A stretch of 8,702 bases of DNA from Clostridia bacterium (GTDB lineage: Bacteria > Bacillota_A > Clostridia > Oscillospirales > CAG-272), in contig JAGBSQ010000234.1 in NCBI GenBank assembly GCA_017631775.1, positions 1 through 8,702 of the forward strand, given 5' to 3'. The translations under genes and the position numbers were made by a program. The notes under the pieces are model-generated. The model was given only the letters and a program-made list of their open reading frames with translations, had not been told where the DNA came from and ran no database searches. Positions within the stretch are counted from its first letter, which is position 1; every line of letters begins with the position of its first letter. This document shows, piece by piece, positions 1 to 6,619 of the stretch.

Positions 1-1857
1 GATAAAGTATCCAAATATATTGGTGCGCACGCCGATGACGGGCTTGTCAAACTCTCCAAAATGGGGGGCGAGACCTGGAAGAAGGCCAAATCCCGCGCAT
101 CTGCCGCGGCAAAAGACATTGCAAAAGACCTCATTCGTCTATATGCCGAACGTATGCGCAAACCGGGACACGCCTTCCCCTCTGATGACAGCTACCAAAA
201 AGCATTTGAAGATGCCTTCGCCTTTGAGGAGACCGACAGCCAACTGACTGCCGCCGACGAGATTAAGGGAGATATGATGAAAGCCGTGCCGATGGACCGT
301 CTGCTTTGCGGTGACGTTGGCTACGGAAAAACCGAGGTCGCTCTCCGCGCGGCTTACAAAGCGGTGTTTGGCGGCAAGCAGGTAGCACTTCTCGTTCCCA
401 CCACCCTTTTGGCTCTGCAACACTATCAAACCATTGTCAGCCGTATGCGCGCGTTTGCCGTAAACGTGGAGATGGTATCGCGTTTTCGCACCCCTAAGCA
501 GCAAGCAAAGGCGCTCGCTCGCCTTGCTCGCGGTGACGTTGTTATTATTGTGGGAACACACCGTCTCTTATCAAAGGACGTAAAATTCCATGATTTGGGA
601 CTTGTAATTATTGACGAAGAACAACGCTTTGGCGTGGTTCAAAAAGAAAAACTCAAGCAACTCGCATCGGGTGTGGATTGCCTATCTCTCTCGGCTACCC
701 CCATTCCCCGTACGCTCAACATGGCGATGGGTGGCATTCGCGACATTTCCATTCTTGACGATGCCCCGAGTGACCGTCTCCCCGTGCAGACATACGTTCT
801 TGAAAAAGATGACCTCATTGTTGAGGAAGCCATCAGGCGCGAGCTCCGCCGTGGCGGTCAGGTATTTTATTTATTCAACAACGTTGAAAACATCAACGTG
901 GCGGCGGCAAAGCTTTGTTCTGCCATTCCCGAAGCGCGCATTACCGTAGCACACGGACAGATGGACAAAGAAGAGCTTGAGCGTATTTGGGAGCAAATGC
1001 TTGCCGGTGAAATTGATATTTTGGTTTGCACAACCATTATTGAAACCGGCGTTGACATTCCCAATGCAAACACCTTGATTGTGGAAAACGCGCACCGTCT
1101 CGGACTTTCGCAGCTCCATCAGATACGCGGACGCATCGGCCGCTCGGCTCGCCGTGCCTACGCCTATTTCACCTACCCTGCTTACAAATCCATTCCCGAA
1201 ATTGCGCAAAAACGCCTTGAGGCCATTCGCGAATACGCCGAATTCGGTGCAGGATTTAAGATTGCCTTGCGCGATATGGAAATTCGCGGAGCGGGCAACC
1301 TTTTGGGCTCTCAACAGCACGGACACCTTGATGCCATTGGCTATGACCTTTATATCAAGCTGCTCAACCGCGCGGTTCTTGAAGAAAAGGGCGAAGCACC
1401 TGCCGAAGAGGTGGATTGCACCGTCTCGCTGCAATTTGATGCTTACCTGCCCGAGCGTTACGTTCCCTTTCCGGCACAACGCATTTCTCTTTACAAGCGA
1501 ATTGCCTTGATTGCAAGCGAAGAGGATATTTCGGATATGACCGATGAACTCCTCGACCGTTTTGGCGAGCCTCCCGTTCCCGTGCAAAATCTTTTGCGCA
1601 TCGCTCTCATTCACACCTTGGCTTCTCGCTGTGGCGTGACCTCTGTTCGCGAGGATACGGCAGGCATTCACATAACGCCTCAAAAGTTGGATTTTGATGC
1701 TTGGTCTGAGCTTTCTGCGCTCTATCCCGGACGTTTGCGCGTCATTTTGAGCGGTGAGCCTCATATTCTTTTGCGATTGCAAAAAGAAGATGCACCGCTC
1801 CCATTCATTCACAAATTGTTTGAAAAATATATTGAAATCAGTCACAAAAACGCATAA
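1..1857 (+). CDS. mfd: Transcription-repair coupling factor Mfd, C-terminal part (5' end outside window)
   Basis: Mfd is the ATP-driven DNA translocase that removes RNA polymerase stalled at lesions and recruits UvrA to start nucleotide excision repair. The frame is open from base 1, so 618 C-terminal residues are present, about half of a usual 1,150-1,180-residue Mfd. It opens with the segment VSKYIGA, near the end of the RNA-polymerase-interaction region. Helicase motifs follow (residues counted from base 1): Q-motif-like Q81 in TDSQ (usually TPDQ), Walker A GDVGYGKT 104-111, Walker B DEEQ 205-208, motif III SATPIPRT 231-238, the HGQM segment, and motif VI QLHQIRGRIGRS 371-382, then the RecG-like region with EIRGAGNLLG. 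A TRCF-type domain follows at about 475-575 (LPERYVPF, then LYKRIA). No frameshift is visible and all catalytic motifs are intact. No terminator lies between it and the next gene 63 bp downstream, so read-through is likely. Confidence 0.97.
   Translation, partial: DKVSKYIGAHADDGLVKLSKMGGETWKKAKSRASAAAKDIAKDLIRLYAERMRKPGHAFPSDDSYQKAFEDAFAFEETDSQLTAADEIKGDMMKAVPMDRLLCGDVGYGKTEVALRAAYKAVFGGKQVALLVPTTLLALQHYQTIVSRMRAFAVNVEMVSRFRTPKQQAKALARLARGDVVIIVGTHRLLSKDVKFHDLGLVIIDEEQRFGVVQKEKLKQLASGVDCLSLSATPIPRTLNMAMGGIRDISILDDAPSDRLPVQTYVLEKDDLIVEEAIRRELRRGGQVFYLFNNVENINVAAAKLCSAIPEARITVAHGQMDKEELERIWEQMLAGEIDILVCTTIIETGVDIPNANTLIVENAHRLGLSQLHQIRGRIGRSARRAYAYFTYPAYKSIPEIAQKRLEAIREYAEFGAGFKIALRDMEIRGAGNLLGSQQHGHLDAIGYDLYIKLLNRAVLEEKGEAPAEEVDCTVSLQFDAYLPERYVPFPAQRISLYKRIALIASEEDISDMTDELLDRFGEPPVPVQNLLRIALIHTLASRCGVTSVREDTAGIHITPQKLDFDAWSELSALYPGRLRVILSGEPHILLRLQKEDAPLPFIHKLFEKYIEISHKNA
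1842..1855 (+). repeat. 14-base repeat TCACAAAAACGCAT (copy 1 of 2)
   Basis: The same 14 bases occur here, at the very 3' end of mfd, and at 3280-3293, where they form the left arm of the hairpin after the foldase gene. The reverse complement of 13 of them is at 3310-3322. In mfd the sequence encodes the last residues before the stop. It may be coincidence in A-rich sequence; it is recorded because three copies of a 13-mer fall within 1.5 kb. Confidence 0.4.
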
Positions 1858-1859
1858 CG

Positions 1860-1889
1860 TCTATCATATTTATCTTGTATAATGATAGA
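1860..1889 (+). promoter_or_regulatory. Inverted repeat over a candidate -10 box between mfd and the foldase gene
   Basis: Perfect 8-bp arms TCTATCAT (1860-1867) and ATGATAGA (1882-1889) are separated by 14 bases. A consensus-like -10 hexamer TATAAT lies at 1878-1883 and overlaps the start of the right arm. No convincing -35 hexamer is found at 16-18 bp spacing (TAACGT sits there at 17 bp). There is no T-run after the right arm, so this is not an intrinsic terminator. It may be a repressor- or activator-dependent promoter for the downstream gene, or an RNA hairpin in a joint transcript. The ribosome binding site of the next gene, AAGGAAAGG at 1901-1909, follows. Confidence 0.4.
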
Positions 1890-1920
1890 AAAGTTGCTTT
1901 AAGGAAAGGATCTCTCCCTT

Positions 1921-3264
1921 ATGAAAAAACTGTTTTTGCGCATTGCGACAATGCTTCTCGTTGTCACAATGCTCGTCGCTCCCCTCTCCTCCTGTGCAGG
2001 GGGCAAAAAAATGCTGACCCTGACGGCAGATGGCAAAACCTACTCCATCTCGGTCAATCTTTATGAATTGATGCTTTCTGCAATGAAGGGCACACTTGCC
2101 GCCTACGGCTACACGCTTGAAGGCTTGAAGCCCTCGCAAAGCGCGTATTGGGATATTATGGACACCTATGACGGCCAGACTATGGAGACCTCTGACTCCT
2201 ACTACCGCAAGGCAGTATTGGAGAACTGCAAGAGCTATCTTGTTGCCCTTTATCTGTTTGACAAATACGAGTTGAAATTGAGCGCGAGTGCTGAAAAAGA
2301 GATTGAGGACAACATGGAAGAGCTGATCAAAACCGACGGTGAAGGCTCTAAAACCAAGCTCAACTCGGTGCTTGCCAATTATGGCGTTAACTACAAAATG
2401 CTCAAAGAATACTACGTTATGAAGGCAAAGTTCTCGGCCGTTCAAGATCATATTTATTCCACCATGGGTCCCAACGTAAAAGGCGATTATTTGAATGAAA
2501 ATTACGTTCACTTTTATCAAATCTTTCTTGCAAACTACACCTACGTTTACGAAACCGACAAAAACGGTGACGTGATTTACTACAACACCGCCACCAATCA
2601 AATTCTTTACAAAAAAACCGATTACACCTACACAACAGCCTCCGGCAAGGTAGAGACCGACTCCCGTGGCAACGTGATTTATTACACCGACATTACCCAC
2701 TCGCACATCTCCTACGACACCGTAAACGGTCAACCCTCCTATAAGATCACGGCAGACGGTGAGACCTATGAAACAAAGCCGATGACCGAGGACGAATTGG
2801 AAAAGCTGGCAGAACGCGCAAACGATCTTTTGCAAAGCTTGCAGGGTGCGTCGAAGGATGCCTTTGTTGCAAAAATGAACGCCGAAAGCGACGATACGCA
2901 AGCCGCTCTTTATACCGACGGTTACTATTTGCAAAAGGGTGTTGATTTTTCGGCTTCGGGCGAGGACTTTATGTACCTTGACACCATTGTAGAACAGCTT
3001 TCGGGCAATGAGGTTGAAAACGGTGACGTTATTATGATCCCCTCCCCCTCCGGATATCACATTTTGATGAAGTGCGCCCCCACCGAAAAGGCTTATGAAT
3101 TGGAAGCAAACGAGGTTTGGTTCACCAATTTTGCCTCCGGTTTTACCGCTCAAATTTTTGAGGAGCGCGCCGAGCCTTATCTCGCACAGATCAAGCTCAA
3201 CGAAAAGGTGTATTCCCTTGCCCCCACAATGAAAGAAGTCAACGTTAACTACTTCTATTATTGA
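1921..3264 (+). CDS. PrsA/SurA-like foldase lipoprotein with an interrupted parvulin domain
   Basis: This is a predicted membrane-anchored extracellular folding factor of the peptidyl-prolyl isomerase (parvulin) type, 447 residues. The start is fixed by AAGGAAAGG at 1901-1909, 11 bases ahead. Residues 1-24 are a lipoprotein signal with two N-terminal lysines, a hydrophobic core and lipobox LSSC, giving lipidated Cys25. Residues about 45-190 are helical and resemble the SurA/PrsA N-terminal chaperone region. A parvulin-like domain starts near 195 (VHFYQIFL) and resumes near 310-383 (DAFVAKMN, then SPSGYHILMK). The two halves are separated by about 85-100 residues rich in Tyr, Thr and Asp, containing two related units at 211-238 and 245-269 (ETDxxGxVIYY). 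The first parvulin histidine, normally in an HIL-type motif, appears to be Gln200, while His380 of GYHI is kept, so isomerase activity is doubtful. Placement right after mfd is common for such genes in Clostridia. Family assignment is fairly secure; enzymatic activity is not. Confidence 0.8.
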   Translation: MKKLFLRIATMLLVVTMLVAPLSSCAGGKKMLTLTADGKTYSISVNLYELMLSAMKGTLAAYGYTLEGLKPSQSAYWDIMDTYDGQTMETSDSYYRKAVLENCKSYLVALYLFDKYELKLSASAEKEIEDNMEELIKTDGEGSKTKLNSVLANYGVNYKMLKEYYVMKAKFSAVQDHIYSTMGPNVKGDYLNENYVHFYQIFLANYTYVYETDKNGDVIYYNTATNQILYKKTDYTYTTASGKVETDSRGNVIYYTDITHSHISYDTVNGQPSYKITADGETYETKPMTEDELEKLAERANDLLQSLQGASKDAFVAKMNAESDDTQAALYTDGYYLQKGVDFSASGEDFMYLDTIVEQLSGNEVENGDVIMIPSPSGYHILMKCAPTEKAYELEANEVWFTNFASGFTAQIFEERAEPYLAQIKLNEKVYSLAPTMKEVNVNYFYY

Positions 3265-3280
3265 TATAATTTTACACATT

Positions 3281-3322
3281 CACAAAAACGCATTTTTGTA
3301 TTGACAAAGATGCGTTTTTGTG
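3281..3322 (+). terminator. 19-bp hairpin, probable intrinsic terminator of the foldase gene
   Basis: Bases 3281-3299 pair with 3304-3322 over 19 positions (one G-T wobble) around the loop ATTG. Read as a terminator, the effective stem is CGCATTTTTGT / ACAAAGATGCG, preceded by an A-tract and followed by TTTTTGTG. The hairpin starts 17 bases after the foldase stop codon. The A-tract and T-tract are symmetric, so it could also act in the reverse direction. The stem has few G-C pairs, so termination may be partial. It overlaps the -35 hexamer and most of the spacer of the next promoter. Confidence 0.65.
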
Positions 3323-3329
3323 CTACAAT
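3301..3329 (+). promoter_or_regulatory. Sigma-A promoter of the small lipoprotein gene
   Basis: A perfect -35 TTGACA (3301-3306) and -10 TACAAT (3324-3329) are separated by exactly 17 bp, with an extended -10 TG at 3321-3322 (TGC before the hexamer). Transcription would begin near 3336, giving a leader of about 40 nt. The -35 box and spacer lie inside the loop and right arm of the upstream hairpin. The spacer begins AAG and ends GTGC, as in the promoter at 8255-8283. Confidence 0.85.
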
Positions 3330-3359
3330 GACAATGTATCCCCCCAAAAATATCATTTT

Positions 3360-3366
3360 AAAGGAG
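3360..3366 (+). promoter_or_regulatory. Ribosome binding site that fixes the lipoprotein start
   Basis: AAAGGAG ends 8 bases before the ATG at 3375. An in-frame ATG at 3318 lies inside the promoter, upstream of the predicted transcript start, so it cannot be used. Confidence 0.85.
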
Positions 3367-3374
3367 ACATTACT

Positions 3375-3785
3375 ATGAAAAAAATGACAAAACTGATTGC
3401 TCTGGCACTCGTACTCGCCCTCTCTGTTGTTATGTTGGCTTCTTGCCTCCCTCCCAACATGGATCCCGAAAAGGCAATCGACTCTTTGAAAGAAAACGAT
3501 TTTAAGGCCGCCGAAGATGATACCCTTTTGCCTTTGGTTTTTGCAGGTCTTGGCATCAAAGACGTTGACGTTGTTGTTACCGGCACCGCCATTATTGACA
3601 ACAAGCTTGAGCACGTAACCATCATCTACTTTGAGGATGCAGAAGCCGCTAAAGAAGCTTGGGAAGATGTAAAGGAATATGCCGAAAAGGAAGACAAAGA
3701 AGAAGAGGATACCGACTGGACCATTGCCAAGTTTGGCAAAATGATTTGGTACGGAACCGAGGCCGCTATTAAAGCTACTTACTAA
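3375..3785 (+). CDS. Small lipoprotein of unknown function
   Basis: A protein of 136 residues that I do not recognise as a named family. Residues 1-23 form a lipoprotein signal: basic MKKMTK, a hydrophobic leucine/valine/alanine core, and lipobox LASC with Cys24 as the lipidated residue. The mature part is acidic, about 113 residues. It begins PEKAIDSLKENDF, has a central hydrophobic stretch with strand-like VDVVVTG, then VTIIYFED, a Glu/Lys-rich predicted helix at about 85-111, and ends near a tryptophan-containing segment (IAKFGKMIWYG). This suggests a small alpha/beta domain on the outer face of the membrane. It has its own near-consensus promoter and a strong terminator, so it is probably a well-expressed single-gene unit. 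No catalytic motif is visible. Start chosen from the ribosome binding site and signal peptide. Confidence 0.85.
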   Translation: MKKMTKLIALALVLALSVVMLASCLPPNMDPEKAIDSLKENDFKAAEDDTLLPLVFAGLGIKDVDVVVTGTAIIDNKLEHVTIIYFEDAEAAKEAWEDVKEYAEKEDKEEEDTDWTIAKFGKMIWYGTEAAIKATY

Positions 3786-3796
3786 TAAATAATGAT

Positions 3797-3826
3797 AAAA
3801 GACCCGCAGATTTCTGCGGGTCTTTT
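3797..3826. terminator. Bidirectional intrinsic terminator between convergent genes
   Basis: AAAAGACCCGCAGA (3797-3810) and TCTGCGGGTCTTTT (3813-3826) are perfect complements. The G-C-rich stem is GACCCGCAG/CTGCGGGTC, with a T-rich tail on the plus strand (TCTTTTCTTTTTG) and an A/T-tract that serves as the tail on the minus strand. It lies 11 bases after the small lipoprotein stop and 18 bases beyond the stop of the minus-strand heparinase-like gene, so it most likely ends both transcripts. Confidence 0.93.
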
Positions 3827-3843
3827 CTTTTTGTTTTATTGGA

Positions 3844-6588
3844 TTATTCTTCGTCATTCCATGTGCTGATGGGCGCTACGTCGTAAAGCTTTGCATCAAA
3901 GTCTTCACCCTCACCGATTACCTTTGCGGCAACAGAGAGGCGCAGACGATCTTTAACCTCGGCACGAATGTACAAACGGGTCAATTCGCTCTCCTCTACC
4001 TTTTCGGCCGCAAACTTTGCTTTGCCAAAGCCGCCGATCTGACACTTGAGAACCTTATCCTCTGCGGTCAGCTTTGCAACCTTGCCACCGTTCAAAACCT
4101 CAACCTCAGCAGGGGTGTAAACGGTCCAAAGAATTTCACCGGGAGCGGTGAGCACGAGTTCATCTTGAATAACAACGGTTTGACGGTTGTCGGTCAGCAT
4201 TACGCCGCGCTTGCCGCGAAGAATGCTTTGGTTGGTGCCACTCATATCTACAACGGCGTAGATGCGATCCTCGCGACCTTTCATTTCAACGATCTTTGCG
4301 TTGGCATAGTCCTCTTGATCGGGTGCATGCTTTTGAACGGGGTTGACAACGATAGTGTTTTGTCTTGCGGCAACACCGGGAACACTTTCGATGCCGTTTG
4401 CAGCTGCAAAGAAACGTACACCTGCCATATCCATAATAACGCTACCTGCATCAAGGTTTGCATTGGTTCCGTTGTTAGAGCCGTGCAGACCTACGAAGGT
4501 ATCTTCCTTCTTCCAGCCCGAGCGCATGATAGCCAAACCTGCCTTGCGGTAAACCACATCCTTGGGAAGAGTGGGAACGAAAGCATCGTCAACGGGAGTG
4601 TAGAAAAGAATATCGAAAGGACTTACGCGCTTTTCGCCTGCAAGCAATTGTTGACGGCGAACGTATGCATATGCGGTATTGTTGTATTGCTCGCTAAACC
4701 AGAACATCATAGAGGTGTCGGTAGGACGTGCGGCACTGTCATTGAAGTTCCACATACCGTTTGCGGTTTCGGTAGCGATTGCATAATATCCGGTAGCGGC
4801 AAAGCCGGGAGCGGATGCCAAGCCGTAGTCGTTGCCGCAAGCCTTTTGGAGCATTGCAATAACGAGAGCCAAAGAGCGTGTGCTCTTTTCCCAAGCGGTA
4901 ACGCCTTCGCTATAGCCACCGTCGGGAGCATATGCTGCAAAGCAAGGCTCAACGTTGCGCAAAATGCGATTGATCAGTTTGAGAGCGGTTTCAGGATAAA
5001 TATCTGCCAGGGCAAGAGCCATTGCAAGCATGCCTGCGTTTGCGATAGAAGCAGCCTTGCCGCCCTCAATCCACATACGTCTCTTACCGTCGTAGCACTC
5101 AAGGCCGATTCTCATGCCGTTGCGCAGCATTGCGCGCTCGATGATCGCCTTTCTGCTCTCGCTCCAAACGTGGTGACACCAGTCGTAGCAAATTGCAACC
5201 GCCAAAGAAACGGTGCCAACGGAAGACATCAGATGGTAATCCCAGTTACTGAAGCTTGCAAGAGCTTCGCACTCAACAGCCGCACGTTCGCAATATTTCT
5301 TATCACCCGTTACACGGTAAAGGGTGGAGAAAGCAATGATCTTTTCGGCAGAGGCAACGAGATCCTCGGTCAGCATTTTTGCACTGCGAGGCATTGCGGC
5401 AACAATGGGTTCTGCCTTAAATGCTGCAGAAGAGGTTCCGTATTCTGCCTTAAGCGCCTTGATGTATTCTGCCAAAGCAGGATCCTCTTTTGCGCGACGG
5501 CGGAGCTGCATCAATTCGTCGTGCGAGAGCAACAGACGGCCGCGAGATGCGCTGAAGCGACGGCGCAAGTCTCCCAAAACACGGTCAGCCTCGGGGCGGC
5601 AGAAGGTAGTAGCGGCAACAAGCTGCCAAATAATGGCGCTGTCACGTCCGCTTTGGAAGATGTTTTTGCGGTTGGAAAGGATAACAAGACCCATGCCGTC
5701 CACAAACATTTGTCTCCAACGGAAGAACTCGCGAACGTAGTCTGCCGGGAAGAAAAGGGTTCCTTGACGCTCACGCGGGAAGAAGCCGAGAGCTTCCTCA
5801 ACACCGTCAACCGTTACACGGTTGGAGTTTGCGGAGAACGCGTACTTTTTGCGGCGGTAGGTAAAGTTCAGGGTAAGTGCGCGGTTATCTACTACGCAAG
5901 AAAATGCGATGCCTGCGGCAACGGGTGCCATGGGCAGCCAAAGAACTCCGTCCTCCTCAAAGGGCTTTGCTTCGCTCTCATCGATGGAGTTGGGAATGCG
6001 CTTGCGGTCGATGATGGAGTAGTTACCCGTTTTGGAGAATACAGCCGCGCCCTTGAGCTCGGGGATCTTAGCGTATACGGGAGCGATATCGCTCTCGTAA
6101 ACATAGAAGCTATCAAAATAGAGCACCGGTGCGCGACCGTCGGTGGGAAGATTTGCAGGATTTTCGAATACGATGCTACCGATATTGTTCCAGCCCTCGC
6201 AGTTTGCAACGCCGTGCATAAAGGGCAACTCAATGCGATAGTCGTTCCAACCGTCTTTTGCAATTTGAACGGTCGTGGTGTATCCACCGGTATTTTTGCC
6301 CGTGGGATCGTTGTTAAACAACAGGCGGAAGGATGCGCCTGCCGCACCTACGGAGCATACGGAAAAGGTCAGGTAACGTACACCGGAAAGATCGGAGCCA
6401 CCCATGGGGATGACAACGCGATCGAGCTCGCGAGGACGCCAAGCGGCACTCATGTGCGCGCTCTTTTTGTGACCGAGGTCAGGCTTCATGCCTGTGCTCT
6501 CGATCAGATCGTATTGGTTCATATCCACCAGGATTTGCGCGGGGCTCTCCTGCCAGGTTTCGATCATACTTCTCAAATTCTTTTTCAT
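3844..6588 (-). CDS. Heparinase II/III-like protein, atypical (possibly catalytically altered)
   Basis: A 914-residue multidomain protein of the alginate-lyase-like toroid plus beta-sandwich type. Start supported by GAGGAA 6 bases upstream. There is no signal peptide or membrane segment, so it looks cytoplasmic. Domains: about 15-167, jelly-roll carbohydrate-binding-like region ending in LYFDSFYVYE; about 190-310, a segment resembling the copper amine oxidase N-terminal-like fold (LWLPMAPVA, then FFPADYVREF); about 345-650, helical toroid with LLLSHDELMQLR, NWDYHLM, AICYDWCHHVW and APDGGYSEG; about 675-890, C-terminal heparinase II/III beta region. The usual HxHxD motif reads NANLD (709-713), and the later HN motif reads RQNTIVV (742-748), so histidines that bind metal or act in catalysis in characterised heparinase II relatives seem missing. 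The EG-x-x-Y-W region reads EGVTAWEKS (561-569), without the usual tyrosines. It may be a pseudo-lyase, a binding protein or an enzyme with altered chemistry. It is downstream of galT with a 31-bp gap, presumably cotranscribed. Substrate unknown. Confidence 0.8.
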   Translation of the reverse strand: MKKNLRSMIETWQESPAQILVDMNQYDLIESTGMKPDLGHKKSAHMSAAWRPRELDRVVIPMGGSDLSGVRYLTFSVCSVGAAGASFRLLFNNDPTGKNTGGYTTTVQIAKDGWNDYRIELPFMHGVANCEGWNNIGSIVFENPANLPTDGRAPVLYFDSFYVYESDIAPVYAKIPELKGAAVFSKTGNYSIIDRKRIPNSIDESEAKPFEEDGVLWLPMAPVAAGIAFSCVVDNRALTLNFTYRRKKYAFSANSNRVTVDGVEEALGFFPRERQGTLFFPADYVREFFRWRQMFVDGMGLVILSNRKNIFQSGRDSAIIWQLVAATTFCRPEADRVLGDLRRRFSASRGRLLLSHDELMQLRRRAKEDPALAEYIKALKAEYGTSSAAFKAEPIVAAMPRSAKMLTEDLVASAEKIIAFSTLYRVTGDKKYCERAAVECEALASFSNWDYHLMSSVGTVSLAVAICYDWCHHVWSESRKAIIERAMLRNGMRIGLECYDGKRRMWIEGGKAASIANAGMLAMALALADIYPETALKLINRILRNVEPCFAAYAPDGGYSEGVTAWEKSTRSLALVIAMLQKACGNDYGLASAPGFAATGYYAIATETANGMWNFNDSAARPTDTSMMFWFSEQYNNTAYAYVRRQQLLAGEKRVSPFDILFYTPVDDAFVPTLPKDVVYRKAGLAIMRSGWKKEDTFVGLHGSNNGTNANLDAGSVIMDMAGVRFFAAANGIESVPGVAARQNTIVVNPVQKHAPDQEDYANAKIVEMKGREDRIYAVVDMSGTNQSILRGKRGVMLTDNRQTVVIQDELVLTAPGEILWTVYTPAEVEVLNGGKVAKLTAEDKVLKCQIGGFGKAKFAAEKVEESELTRLYIRAEVKDRLRLSVAAKVIGEGEDFDAKLYDVAPISTWNDEE

Positions 6589-6619
6589 CTGTCGTTCCTC
6601 TTTTATATGTATTTTTCTC

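Noticed and set aside
871..1845. A 324-codon minus-strand frame inside mfd
   Set aside because: A shadow of the highly conserved Mfd helicase motifs on the other strand.
1860..1889. Intrinsic terminator after mfd
   Set aside because: The stem is A/T-rich with a 14-base loop and no T-run follows.
1870..3279. A 469-codon minus-strand frame opposite the foldase lipoprotein
   Set aside because: Antisense in codon register with a gene that has a lipobox and ribosome binding site; its product has no recognisable family features.
3318..3374. Longer form of the small lipoprotein starting at ATG 3318
   Set aside because: The ATG lies within the promoter, upstream of the predicted start of transcription, and would bury the signal peptide behind 19 residues.
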